A stretch of DNA of 64,000 bases from contig JADLDR010000041.1 of assembly GCA_020846535.1 (NCBI GenBank), positions 1 through 64,000 on the forward strand, in the 5' to 3' direction. Below, in pieces: positions 37,727 through 47,818 of this stretch (positions within the stretch are counted from its first letter, which is position 1; every line of letters starts with the position of its first letter). The stretch comes from Armatimonadota bacterium (GTDB taxonomy: Bacteria > Armatimonadota > JADLDR01). Position numbers and translations under genes: made by a program. Under the pieces are notes generated by a model, which saw only the letters and a program-made list of their open reading frames with translations, was not told where the DNA came from and did not search any database.

Positions 37727-40558
37727 CTACTCCGACACGACCTGCAACAGGTCGAACCAGGCCGTTCCCGCGCTGATCAGTTTGTAGTTGATATTGACCC
37801 GGCCTCCGGTTTTCGCCGTGCCGCTCAAAACGTATTCTTTCCATTCCGTGGTCAGGGTGTAGTCCTGGTCTTCGCGGTCAAGGCCGGGAAGGGTGATGTG
37901 AAACCTGAGCCCATCGCTTTCCCCTCTGGCCCGGATGGAGAGACGGTATCGTTTTCCGGCCTCCAGTTGGATGGGGAAGGGAGAAAGGGAAAGGCCTTGG
38001 CCTTCCGCCGGGCAGGTGATCCGCAGCGAATGGAGGCCGTGCGCCGCCATTCGGGGGTCTACAAAGAGCGAAGCGCCTTTATCGGTTCCCACATACACAT
38101 AACAGCCGTCGGGCGTGCCCGCATTGGCGGACTGCTCGAAGCTGGAGTTTGCGGTCAGGTTTTTCGACGCGACCTTCAGGCTCTCTTTCCAGGGCAGGCC
38201 GGAAGCGAGCATCGGAAAGCGGTAGGCCCGCGTGCCGAAAGCATCGATGATATCCTCTACCACGCCGTTTTTGACGGCGACCGTGCGGTTTTCGAAGAGA
38301 ACTTCGGCCTGGCCGGTATGGGTTGCGTCCTGGACTTTGATTTTCAGCGGTCCGGGCCGGTTTTCCGTGTTGGCGGCCAGAACGACGGCATATCCCCGGT
38401 CATACCGGGCCGCCGCGTGGATCGCTCCGGAGGAGGCCGCTTTCAGGCGAGGCTCTTCGGACAGGAGCGCGGAGGCGAGTTCGGCCCCTTCCAGGGCCAG
38501 ACGGCGGCATTCCGACCAGAGGCTCGGGGAGATGGGATTGCCGACCGGGGCGCGGCGGACGAAATACTGGATGCCGGTGGCCCCGTGGATGAGGGCCAGG
38601 TAGGTCATCACCCGCTCCTCCCGGGCGCTCGGCTCCCTTGCCCACCATTCCCCGCCTCCGAACGCCTGCGGCACGATCCAGAGCGGCATCCGGTAGTTGG
38701 CCGCCCGGTTCATGGTATCCGCCCACTCGCTGACCCGGGTGACCGGCGCGTTCGGAATCGGGTACGGATCTACCATCAGGATATCCATACATTTGAGATA
38801 ATCTTTGACCCGGCTGGGCGACATCAGCACGATGGTGATGGGGTGATACGGATCGAGATTTTTGATGAAGCGATAGGATTCCTCTAGAAGCGCCGGGGCG
38901 ATGCCCTGGCCGTCCGGCTCGTCGGAGATATACCAGGAGAGGAGGGCCGGGTGGTCTCTGAACATCTCCACCTCGGCCTTCAGCAGCGCCCACTTCTCTT
39001 CGGACGGCGGGAGGGTGGCCGTGCCCATCAGGTGGTAATTGACTTTCATCCCCAGGGCGGCGGCCCGATCCATATAGGCCCGGATGCTCTCCCAATCCGA
39101 CTCGGAGCGCCCCTTGGCCGATCCCTGATAGGGAGAAAGGAGGGTAAATCCCTGTGGGGCCTCCTCTCCAGCCAGGCTCGCCGCCGGGTCCCTGTCCGAA
39201 TAAAAGCCGAACGGAAAATAGGGCAGCCCGTTCACGATCAGCCCTCGCCGGTTGTAATCGATTTTGGCTTCATTCGGGCGTGGCGGGTGCTTGCGAATCG
39301 TATAGCGGGCGGAGAGGAGTTCCCTGCCTTTGAACATGAGGCGGCAGTCCAGTTGGCTTTCGTCCATCGGCAGGGCATCGAGCGGGAAGCGGACGCTGTA
39401 GCGGCTCCCGCCTTTGAACGAAGCGGGCGGCGTCAATGCCTGGCCGCCACGCTCTATGGCAAGGACAACCTCCTTATTTTTCAGCGCCGGGACGGTGTTG
39501 ACCGTGATGCTTCCCTGGCGCTCCGAGGTGTAATAATCCCGGTCAGGCCCCATCGCGGCGAGCGGGCCGACCTGCATCGGCATCTCCGGCAGGCGGAGCA
39601 GTTCCTTCCCTCCTGCGGACAGCAGGCTGAATACGGCCCGGCACTTGCCTTCCTGCAAGACCGGAATAGCGATATCCCATACAGAAGGCGTCGGTTTGAG
39701 AGCTAGCAGCGCGGATTCCACAACCGGCCCGTCTTTGAGTCTGAGCCTTGCCTTGACCTGCCCCGGCCCGTTCTTGGCCTGCATCAGATGCGCCTGCACC
39801 CGCACATACCCGTCCTCGACCCGGGAAGGATATTCCACTCTGTCTATGATCAGGCCATTTTCCTTTACTTTGTCTTCCGAGAAGATTATGTCCACAATGA
39901 ACGACTTGGTTGCGCCTCTGGCTACCGGCTTGTCGAACCCGATGACAAAAGCCCCGTTCCGGTCCGGGTAGTCCCAGAGCATCACCGGCTCGCTCGATTT
40001 CCAGGTCAGGGTTCCGAAGCGGGAGCGCAGGCGGAAATGCCCGGTATTCTGAAGCGGGTGGCTGCCGATCAACGGGTTGTAATGCGGGGGAATCAGGACG
40101 CGCTCGGCCTTCGGCCTGTCCAGGATATCCGCCAGGCTCCCTGCCCAGAACGATTCGACCGGGCGGGCGACTCCCAGTTCCAGGCCCGCGTTGTCCCATT
40201 CGTTCTGGCGGTAAAGATATTCGATCCTGACCCGGTTTCCCGGCCCGACCGTAAACCTTTGCTGCCAGTTCATACCGCTGCCTTCGTATCGAACAGTAAG
40301 AGAAGAACGCCCCTTCTCGGCCTTCGTGAAATTGTTGGGGGCTCGGTACAGGGCTTTTGTCCACTCCCGATTGTGAATCGTCAATTGATTATAATAGGGG
40401 ACAAAAACCGGACGCCCTTTATAGCGTATCTGAAAACCTTCCCCTTGCTCCCAGACAAGGGCCGTTTCGGCGCTCTTCAGTTCGGCCTGTTGAACCGGAC
40501 CGAACGGTAATGAACCGACCATCATCAGCATCGTCCACAACAGGCATATCGCCATCAT
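37727..40558 (-). CDS. Secreted TIM-barrel glycosidase-like protein with C-terminal galactose-binding-like domain
   Basis: RGLIVNGLPYFPFGFYSDRDP..LLSWYISDEPDGQG..DILMVDPYPIPNAPV; C-term NLTANSSFEQ..GLHSLRITCPAEGQGLSL..FDLLQVV. Confidence 0.75.
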   Translation of the reverse strand: MMAICLLWTMLMMVGSLPFGPVQQAELKSAETALVWEQGEGFQIRYKGRPVFVPYYNQLTIHNREWTKALYRAPNNFTKAEKGRSSLTVRYEGSGMNWQQRFTVGPGNRVRIEYLYRQNEWDNAGLELGVARPVESFWAGSLADILDRPKAERVLIPPHYNPLIGSHPLQNTGHFRLRSRFGTLTWKSSEPVMLWDYPDRNGAFVIGFDKPVARGATKSFIVDIIFSEDKVKENGLIIDRVEYPSRVEDGYVRVQAHLMQAKNGPGQVKARLRLKDGPVVESALLALKPTPSVWDIAIPVLQEGKCRAVFSLLSAGGKELLRLPEMPMQVGPLAAMGPDRDYYTSERQGSITVNTVPALKNKEVVLAIERGGQALTPPASFKGGSRYSVRFPLDALPMDESQLDCRLMFKGRELLSARYTIRKHPPRPNEAKIDYNRRGLIVNGLPYFPFGFYSDRDPAASLAGEEAPQGFTLLSPYQGSAKGRSESDWESIRAYMDRAAALGMKVNYHLMGTATLPPSEEKWALLKAEVEMFRDHPALLSWYISDEPDGQGIAPALLEESYRFIKNLDPYHPITIVLMSPSRVKDYLKCMDILMVDPYPIPNAPVTRVSEWADTMNRAANYRMPLWIVPQAFGGGEWWAREPSAREERVMTYLALIHGATGIQYFVRRAPVGNPISPSLWSECRRLALEGAELASALLSEEPRLKAASSGAIHAAARYDRGYAVVLAANTENRPGPLKIKVQDATHTGQAEVLFENRTVAVKNGVVEDIIDAFGTRAYRFPMLASGLPWKESLKVASKNLTANSSFEQSANAGTPDGCYVYVGTDKGASLFVDPRMAAHGLHSLRITCPAEGQGLSLSPFPIQLEAGKRYRLSIRARGESDGLRFHITLPGLDREDQDYTLTTEWKEYVLSGTAKTGGRVNINYKLISAGTAWFDLLQVVSE

Positions 40559-40578
40559 AGGTTCTCCTGTATGATCCG

Positions 40579-42126
40579 TTATATCTTTCTTGTCAACCGG
40601 GCGAGCATGCCCCGCCTGAAGCGCAGAAGGCTCAGGAATTCATCGACGCTCTTCTCCCAGAGGCCCCAGTCCGCAGATTGGGAGGGCCAGCCTTCGGCGG
40701 CGGTGTCTGCAATGGCGGCGGGCATATAGAGGGCGAACGCCTTCAGGGAAGAGCGGGCGTCCCATGCGGACTGCTTGCGGGATTCCCCTTCTGCGATGCG
40801 GCGGCGGTAGGAGGCGAGGACAGCCCGGGAGAGTTCGGCGCTCCAGGGCCGAAGATGGGCTTTCAACAGGGTCAGCGCCGGATGCTCGTCGTGGATTGGT
40901 TCCCTGCGGCTGTCGAACGATTCCAGGGCCACTTTTTCCAGGCGGGTTGGAGGGATGCAGTGGAGGAGGTGGGCAGCATTGGCCCCGGGCGGCATAGCCT
41001 TTTCGCCCGAAAGATACCACCACCGGGTGATGGCCTCGGCCCATTCGCCGTCCGGGATGCGCCTTGCCGCATCGCGCCAGCCGGTGAGGAGGGCGTCCCG
41101 CCACTCGCTCTTGGCCCCGGCGCGGATGATCTCCTCGGGCGTTTTGTTCCAGAGCCGGGGCCAGAGGCCGGGCGGCATCAGGCCGACCATCTCGCAGAGC
41201 CACCAGGCGGATTTGCCCATCGCCTCCGGGGGAGTCGGGTGGATGCCGTCCCGCGTCATGGCGCTGTCGCAGTCGACGGGCGGAGTCACCTCTATGCGGT
41301 CCCCCCCGATCAGGCCACGCTTGATGGAGAGGAGCGGCAGGAGGCGGTCGAGTACCCGCCGGTGGAGGCGCGATTCGGGCAGGCGGGCGAGAAGCTCGGC
41401 GGCGGCCCGGCGCGTCTTCTGCTGCCGGGCATCGAGGGCGCTTTCCAGAAACGGCTCGTCCTCCATGCTCAGATTGATCGAAAGGGCCTCCAGAAAATAG
41501 GGGCGGTCGGCTCCGGTCTCGGTTTTCCAGGTGGAAGCCAGCAATTCGCGGGCGCGGGCCGGGTCTTTGCGCCGCAAGTTTCGCAGGAAGGCGATGCGCC
41601 TCTCTTTCTCTCCGGTCTCCCAGGTCTCCTCGTCTTCCGGCGGCTCCACCGCATAGGCCCACTGCGGGTTCTGAAGAGCCAGCCAGCGCCCCCGGCTGCC
41701 GATCACGGGCAGAAGCCAATCCCTCAATTTCCGGTCGCGATAGCCGGCGTCCAGCAGGCCGGGCAGCGTTTCGGTCGGCGCTCTCAGGCCGCCCCCTGCG
41801 GCGGCCTGGAGCCATTCGGGGAGGGCCTGAGCGTACAGGCTGCCCTCCAGCATCACGACCGCATCCTGCACGGATGCCTCAGGACAGGGTGGCAGCGCCT
41901 CCGGCTCGCAGGGAGCGATCTCCGGCTCGGGTTCCACCGAAGGCCGGGATCCTGCCTGTCGCCAGAGGGCCGCCGCTCCTGCCGCCGCCAGCAGCGCCTC
42001 TTCCCGATGATCGGCGGGCAGTTTTCCGAGAATGTCCCCCAGCAGTCCCTCCGCCTGCAAAGCGATGCCGTCCTGGCGATGGGTTCCTGCCAGGGCTGTT
42101 TTCAACAATTCATCCCAGAGTTGCAT
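40579..42126 (-). CDS. DUF5691-family protein
   Basis: MQLWDELLKTALAGTHRQ..ILGKLPADHREEALLAAAGAAALWRQAG; overlaps the SWIM gene by 17 bp. Confidence 0.75.
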   Translation of the reverse strand: MQLWDELLKTALAGTHRQDGIALQAEGLLGDILGKLPADHREEALLAAAGAAALWRQAGSRPSVEPEPEIAPCEPEALPPCPEASVQDAVVMLEGSLYAQALPEWLQAAAGGGLRAPTETLPGLLDAGYRDRKLRDWLLPVIGSRGRWLALQNPQWAYAVEPPEDEETWETGEKERRIAFLRNLRRKDPARARELLASTWKTETGADRPYFLEALSINLSMEDEPFLESALDARQQKTRRAAAELLARLPESRLHRRVLDRLLPLLSIKRGLIGGDRIEVTPPVDCDSAMTRDGIHPTPPEAMGKSAWWLCEMVGLMPPGLWPRLWNKTPEEIIRAGAKSEWRDALLTGWRDAARRIPDGEWAEAITRWWYLSGEKAMPPGANAAHLLHCIPPTRLEKVALESFDSRREPIHDEHPALTLLKAHLRPWSAELSRAVLASYRRRIAEGESRKQSAWDARSSLKAFALYMPAAIADTAAEGWPSQSADWGLWEKSVDEFLSLLRFRRGMLARLTRKI

Positions 42127-43435
42127 AGGGTTGTTCGTTTCCGTCCTCGAAGACCCAATAACGCATCGGATAGAAGCTGTAGCCGTCCCACTCTCCGAAC
42201 AACGGGATCGGGCGGCCTCCGCTGGCGGCCAACAGGTTCCAGCCCTGGGTATAGCGCGGGCTGACTGGCGCGACAGCCCCCTGCGAGTCCCGGATGGCCC
42301 AGCGGTCGCCGCTTCTGAGGGGGACGGCCCCGGACAGCATGGCCGGGAAGCTTTCGAGCCAGGGATTTTTCGACAGCGCGGCCCCGCAGGCGCAGGCGAC
42401 CGCCCCCAGGGTGGGATAGCCGGAAACGGGACGGGAGGGAACGGCAGGTGACAGCCGAGCCTTGATGACCGCTCGCAGTGGATACGCGCCCGGATAGAAG
42501 ACGATCTCCGCTTCGAAGGCGGAGCCGACCAGAAAGCTGGCGTCCAGCGGCTGCCCGTAGGCGGCGAAATGGAGGATCAGGGCGGCCTGCCCGCCCCGCT
42601 CGCCCCACAGCCAGGTGCGCTGTGCGGCGATCCCCTCCTCCTCCGTCGTCTCCTGACCGGTCACAAGCCAGCGGTCCACCCGGCCCGGCTGGGAGAGGAG
42701 TTCTTCCTGCCGCATCGTCCATCCGATAGCAGCCCGGATATCGGCCTGCGTCTCCTCCGGCAGGCTGTCGAACCGCCTCACGCCCTGAGCCAGCAGATAG
42801 AGCCTCCCGATCCGCTCCAGCATCCTCTCCTGCCACCCTTCGCCGGTGAGGGGAAGGGTCGCCATCTGGCGCACCCACCGAGCGGTCCCAGGAGCCTGGG
42901 CGTCCACCAGCCGGGCGGCCTGATCCCACCAGAAGGAAGGCGGCCTGGCGGGAGCCGAAGCCAGCCCTTCCCGCACCAGATCGGCGAGCCACAATTCCAG
43001 AGACTCCATCCCGGCCCGCGTTCGCGCCAGGCGTTCCCCGGCCCGCTTTTCCTGGGCAAAGGCGCTTCGCGGGGCGGCAGCTTCCTTGTTTTCCGCCTTC
43101 CGGCTCCGCGCCTCGCGCTTTGCCAGCCATTCGATCACCCAGTCGGGCGCGGGCTGCTCCAGCAGGGATGCCGGGCGGTCGGCGTACATCAGGAAAAGGC
43201 CGAGGGCATGCTTGCAGGGAAACTTGCGGCTGGGACAGGTGCAGTAAAAAGCCGGTTCCCCCGGATCGACCATTACCTGATAGGGCTGGGATCCGCTCCC
43301 CTTGCACTCCCCCCAGAGCGCGCGTTCATCTCGCCCCAGCATAGCCCACTTGTGAGAAGAGGCCAGCCCCTTCCCTGCCTTCGCCGAAGCGTCATCCGGA
43401 GCGAGCTTGATCACCTGTTCCGTCGTATAACCCAT
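42110..43435 (-). CDS. SWIM zinc-finger protein
   Basis: YTTEQVIKLAPDDASAKAGKGLA..WGECKGSGSQPYQVMVD..FYCTCPSRKFPCKHALGLFLMY (CxC...CxH); start at 43435. Confidence 0.92.
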   Translation of the reverse strand: MGYTTEQVIKLAPDDASAKAGKGLASSHKWAMLGRDERALWGECKGSGSQPYQVMVDPGEPAFYCTCPSRKFPCKHALGLFLMYADRPASLLEQPAPDWVIEWLAKREARSRKAENKEAAAPRSAFAQEKRAGERLARTRAGMESLELWLADLVREGLASAPARPPSFWWDQAARLVDAQAPGTARWVRQMATLPLTGEGWQERMLERIGRLYLLAQGVRRFDSLPEETQADIRAAIGWTMRQEELLSQPGRVDRWLVTGQETTEEEGIAAQRTWLWGERGGQAALILHFAAYGQPLDASFLVGSAFEAEIVFYPGAYPLRAVIKARLSPAVPSRPVSGYPTLGAVACACGAALSKNPWLESFPAMLSGAVPLRSGDRWAIRDSQGAVAPVSPRYTQGWNLLAASGGRPIPLFGEWDGYSFYPMRYWVFEDGNEQPYATLG

Positions 43436-43690
43436 GAAACTCCTTGAGTTGAAAAGCAACCGGCTCCTTGAGGAGCAATCGCCCCGAAGCCTGGGGAGGT
43501 ACTTTTCCCCACAAAGCAAAAGTCCGTTTATATTCTTCGGTTCGCATACAGGTTTTCCTTTCTCCGGCGAAGGCGGTTCCCCGGAAAAGATTCCCCTTGC
43601 CGCAGAGAAGGCATTTTTTCTTCTGTCTCGAATAGGAACGATAATTCATCGGGCGGAGCGAAGCGGTTTGCGGACGCCGGGAGGAAAACC

Positions 43691-46645
43691 ATGCCTTTAT
43701 CGATGCTTCTGGGAATGGCCCTGTCGCTGGGGGCCGCCGAAACCGTTCCTTACGGCATCGACCAGTGGCCGGAGGCTTATGGGAACCACCGCGCCCGCAT
43801 CCGCGTGGCGGCTCAAGCCGATGCCATATATGTGCGCCTTCCCTGGCGGCGGCGCGATACGGAGCCGGAGAAGAAAAATATCGTCGTGGTCGATGCGGCC
43901 ACAGGGCATGAGATCAAAAACCTTGTCCGCCTGAGCGTCGCCCCGGAGCGCGGGGAACTGGTGTTCCAGCCGCAGACGGCCCCGGGCGAGTACTACGTCT
44001 ATTATATGCCGTATGCCCTGTCGGGCTGGACTTATATGCCCTCCCTCTCCTATGGAGCCGTTCAGTCCTCTGCCGATCCCGAATGGGTCGGGCGGCAGGA
44101 TTTGTCGCCTGGGAGGGTCGCCGAATTGCCTTCCGCCCAAGTGCTGGAGTTTCAGGCCCTCTCCGATTTTCACCGCTTCGATCCGATGGAGGCGGTCGCC
44201 TCGGAGGAAGAGATCAAAGCCCTCCTCTCAGGACATCCCGAGAGCTGCCTTGTTTTCCCGGAAGACCGGCGCAATCCGGTTAAAATGCGCGATAATCTGC
44301 CGCTCCGGTGGATACAGAACGGCCCATCCCGCGCGTTTTCGGAAGAAGCCCTGCGGGGCGAGTTTTATGTCTTTCAGATCGGCCTCTACGCCGCCCGAAA
44401 ATCTCTCGAAAACCTGGCCGTCCGCTTCGGCGGGCTGAAAGGCGAGAGCGGTTCCGAGATTCCGGCCTCCGCCTTCCGGTGCATCAATACGGGAGGCGTC
44501 GATTGGGCCGGTCGGCCATTCACGCAGCCGGTCGATATCGAGGAAGGGCAGGTCGGCTCGCTATGGATCGGCGTTCAGGTTCCGGAGGAGGCGAAACCGG
44601 GGCTGTACAGGGGCGAGATCGAAATCGCTCCTGCCAACGCTGAATCCGCCCATGTCCATCTTTCCATCAAGATATCCCCTCAGGCGATGGATAAGCGCAC
44701 CGACAACGAGATCTGGCGACATACCCGCCTGCGCTGGCTCGATTCCACCCTGGCGGTGGATGAGGAGGTAACAGCCCCCTATACGCCGCTTCAGGCGAGG
44801 GGCCGTTCGGTGAAGTGCCTGGGCCGGGAAGTCCGCTACGGGGTCGACGGCCTGCCGACAGCGATCCGGAGCGGCAGGCAGGATATCCTCGCTCGCCCGG
44901 TTCGCTGGGTGATCGAGGCAGAGGGCGGCCCGGTGGCCTGGCAAAAGGCCCGCTCCAAAACGGTCTCCAAAACGCCCGGCTCGATGGTCTGGGAATCCGC
45001 CGCCGAAGGGGACGGACTTGTCATGGCGTCCCGGGCGAAGATGGAATACGACGGCCATATCGCCTGGTCGGTCACTTTCAAAGCCGAAAAGGATATCGCC
45101 CTCCGGGATATCCGCCTGGAGCTTCCCTTCAGGAAGGAATCGGCGGCCTTCATGATGGGAATGGGCCGCAAGGGGGGCCTGCGCCCGCAAGCGTGGAACT
45201 GGAAGTGGAACAAAGCCAAGCACCAGGACGCCGCCTGGATCGGCAGCGTCCATGCCGGGCTGCATCTCAAGCTGAAAGGGCCGGACTACAGGCGGCCTCT
45301 CATCAATATCTACTACGCCCACCTGCCGATCCTGCCGCCGGAAGGGTGGGACAACGGCGGCAGAGGAGGGTGCAGCCTGACCGAAAACGGCGAGGAAGTC
45401 CTCTTCAGCGCCTTCAGCGGGGAGCGGACACTCCGGGTCGGACAGGAGGCGCGATTCGATTTCGACCTCCAGGTCACCCCCGTCAGGCCCATCGATTACG
45501 CCGCCCACTGGAACACCCGCTACTACCATTCCTCCGAGCCGCCGGAAAACGCAGTGCGGGCCAGGGCCAATGTGATCAATCTCCACCACGGCAGCGAACT
45601 CAACCCTTATATCAACTACCCCTTCCTGGCCGCCGGCAGGCTGAAAGCCTATATCGACCGGGCGCACGGCCTGGGCCTGAAGGCCAAAATCTACTATACT
45701 GTCCGCGAGATGACCAACCACGTCCGGGAGATATTCGCCCTGAGAAGCCTGGGGACTGAAATCTACGCCGACGGCCCGGGCGGAGGGGCCTCCTGGCTTC
45801 AGGAGCATCTGCAAACCGGCTATATCCCGGCCTGGTATCAGCCCCTCGGCGACAGAGAGGGGGATGCCGCCATCATCAATACCCCGCTCTCCCGCTGGCA
45901 CAACTACTATCTGGAAGGGCTGGCCTGGCTCATCGAAAATGTGGGGATCGACGGCCTCTACATTGATGACGTCTCCTACGACCGGGACGTGATGAAGCGC
46001 GTCCGCAAGGTGCTGGACCGGATGCGGCCCGGCAGCCTGATCGATCTCCACTCCTGGAACCATTTCAACGACCGGGCCGGGTGGATCAATTGCGCCCTTC
46101 TGTATATGGAATTGTTCCCGTACCTGGACAGCATCTGGTTCGGGGAGGGTTTCGATTATAACGAATCGCCCGATTTCTGGCTGGTGGAGGTGTCCGGCAT
46201 TCCCTTCGGGCTGATGGGCGAGATGCTGGAGGGCGGAGGCAACCCCTGGCGCGGGATGCTCTATGGCATGACCAGCCGCGTCCCCTGGAGTCAGGAGCCG
46301 CCGAAGATGTGGGCTGCCTGGGACAGTTTCGGGATCGCCCGGTCGCGCATGATCGGCTACTGGGAGCCGGAGTGCCCGGTCAAAACGGATCGCGCCGACG
46401 TTCCCGTCACCGCCTATGTCCGGAAGGGCAAAACCCTCGTCTCCCTGGCAAGCTGGGCTTCCGGCCCGGTCGATGCCCGCCTCCGGATAGACTGGAAGGC
46501 CCTGGGCATCCTGCCGGAGAAAGCCTCCCTGCACGCCCCGGCCATCGCCAATTTCCAGCCAGAGCGTCGCTTCGACCCGAACGGCCCCATCCCGGTCGAG
46601 CCGGGCAAGGGCTGGCTGATCGTCATAGGAGAAGCCGATGAGTAA
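43691..46645 (+). CDS. Secreted glycoside-hydrolase-like protein (DUF6067/GH123-like)
   Basis: KARARxNVINLHHGSELNPYINYPF..GIDGLYIDDVSYDRDVMKRVRKVLDRMRPGSLIDLHSWN TIM-barrel signatures. Confidence 0.7.
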   Translation: MPLSMLLGMALSLGAAETVPYGIDQWPEAYGNHRARIRVAAQADAIYVRLPWRRRDTEPEKKNIVVVDAATGHEIKNLVRLSVAPERGELVFQPQTAPGEYYVYYMPYALSGWTYMPSLSYGAVQSSADPEWVGRQDLSPGRVAELPSAQVLEFQALSDFHRFDPMEAVASEEEIKALLSGHPESCLVFPEDRRNPVKMRDNLPLRWIQNGPSRAFSEEALRGEFYVFQIGLYAARKSLENLAVRFGGLKGESGSEIPASAFRCINTGGVDWAGRPFTQPVDIEEGQVGSLWIGVQVPEEAKPGLYRGEIEIAPANAESAHVHLSIKISPQAMDKRTDNEIWRHTRLRWLDSTLAVDEEVTAPYTPLQARGRSVKCLGREVRYGVDGLPTAIRSGRQDILARPVRWVIEAEGGPVAWQKARSKTVSKTPGSMVWESAAEGDGLVMASRAKMEYDGHIAWSVTFKAEKDIALRDIRLELPFRKESAAFMMGMGRKGGLRPQAWNWKWNKAKHQDAAWIGSVHAGLHLKLKGPDYRRPLINIYYAHLPILPPEGWDNGGRGGCSLTENGEEVLFSAFSGERTLRVGQEARFDFDLQVTPVRPIDYAAHWNTRYYHSSEPPENAVRARANVINLHHGSELNPYINYPFLAAGRLKAYIDRAHGLGLKAKIYYTVREMTNHVREIFALRSLGTEIYADGPGGGASWLQEHLQTGYIPAWYQPLGDREGDAAIINTPLSRWHNYYLEGLAWLIENVGIDGLYIDDVSYDRDVMKRVRKVLDRMRPGSLIDLHSWNHFNDRAGWINCALLYMELFPYLDSIWFGEGFDYNESPDFWLVEVSGIPFGLMGEMLEGGGNPWRGMLYGMTSRVPWSQEPPKMWAAWDSFGIARSRMIGYWEPECPVKTDRADVPVTAYVRKGKTLVSLASWASGPVDARLRIDWKALGILPEKASLHAPAIANFQPERRFDPNGPIPVEPGKGWLIVIGEADE

Positions 46646-47714
46646 CCTACCCTATTCCCGCCGTGGCCTCCTCCGGATCGGGTTGGGCAGCGCCGCAGCC
46701 GCTTTTCTGGCGTCCTCCGGCGAAACCGCTCCGGAGGGCCGGAAAGTCGACCCTCCGAAGGAGATCGTCAAAGCCTTCAATATCGATTTCAACTGGGATA
46801 ACGGGGCGGCCTCCCCGCCCGGAACCTATGCCCATGCCGACCCGAAGGAGCATATGCGGTTCTATCAGGAGATGGGCGTCAATACGATCCAGACCTTCTG
46901 CGTCACCTATAACGGCTACGCCTGGTTCCCCAGCGAGGTCGCCCCCGTCACGCCCGGCCTGAAAAGGAATTTCCTGGGCGAGATGGTCTCTTTGGGCCAC
47001 CAGGCCCGCATCAAGGTTTACGGCTATTTTTGCCTGGGTGCCAATCCCTTCTGGGAGGGGAAGCACCCGGAGGAAGTCCACGGCAGCGATTCCGATTATA
47101 TCAAAGCGCCCCTGACCCTCAAATATCTGGATTACTTCTCCCGTTCCGTCCAGGACGCCCTCCGCAAAACCGATATCGACGGCTTCATGGTAGACTGGGT
47201 GCGCCCTCCGAAGCATACCCGCTGGCTGGAATGTGAGCGTGGGATGTACCGGGAACTGATGGGGGAGCCGTTTCCCGCCTCCGGCAGCCCTTCCGCAGAG
47301 GCCACCCTCGAATACGACCGGCGCTCCCTGGCCCGAGCCTGGAAGCAGTTGAAGCAGGCCGTCCGCTCTATCCGCCCGGCCCGCATCTGGACGAACCACC
47401 CCTTCGAGCGCCCCGGCGACCCGCTCTGGAACGACCACCCTCTTCTGAAGGAAGTGGACTGGCTCCTGAACGAAAGCCCGGATCAGGGACTTCTCGGCTG
47501 GCTGGAGCGAAATATCGGCCCCCGGACCCGGATCCTCCAGAACCTCTGCGGCTGGGCCGACCATGACGCCTCCGCCTGGAAAAAGCTCGATCCCCGGAAG
47601 TTCGGGCTCTACGGGTTTGCCCAGGCAGACCGGAAGACCACGCTCCCCAGCGCCGAAAACGCGGCCAATATCAAAAACATCGAGGCGCTTCGCGAGGCGT
47701 ATCATGCGCTCTGA
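46638..47714 (+). CDS. TIM-barrel family protein with Tat-like signal (hypothetical glycosidase)
   Basis: [37 protein letters not shown]; overlaps the upstream CDS by 8 bp. Confidence 0.65.
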   Translation: MSNLPYSRRGLLRIGLGSAAAAFLASSGETAPEGRKVDPPKEIVKAFNIDFNWDNGAASPPGTYAHADPKEHMRFYQEMGVNTIQTFCVTYNGYAWFPSEVAPVTPGLKRNFLGEMVSLGHQARIKVYGYFCLGANPFWEGKHPEEVHGSDSDYIKAPLTLKYLDYFSRSVQDALRKTDIDGFMVDWVRPPKHTRWLECERGMYRELMGEPFPASGSPSAEATLEYDRRSLARAWKQLKQAVRSIRPARIWTNHPFERPGDPLWNDHPLLKEVDWLLNESPDQGLLGWLERNIGPRTRILQNLCGWADHDASAWKKLDPRKFGLYGFAQADRKTTLPSAENAANIKNIEALREAYHAL

Positions 47715-47818
47715 AGTGGGGGAAAGGATTCCGTGTGGATGGGGGCGCATCTGGATGTGTGCGCCCGCAAACGGGGCAGACCTGTTTGTCTGCCTCTACA
47801 GGTAGCCTGTTTGATAGG

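Noticed and set aside
44561-46534. 657-aa minus-strand ORF
   Set aside because: Antisense shadow of the DUF6067-like gene.
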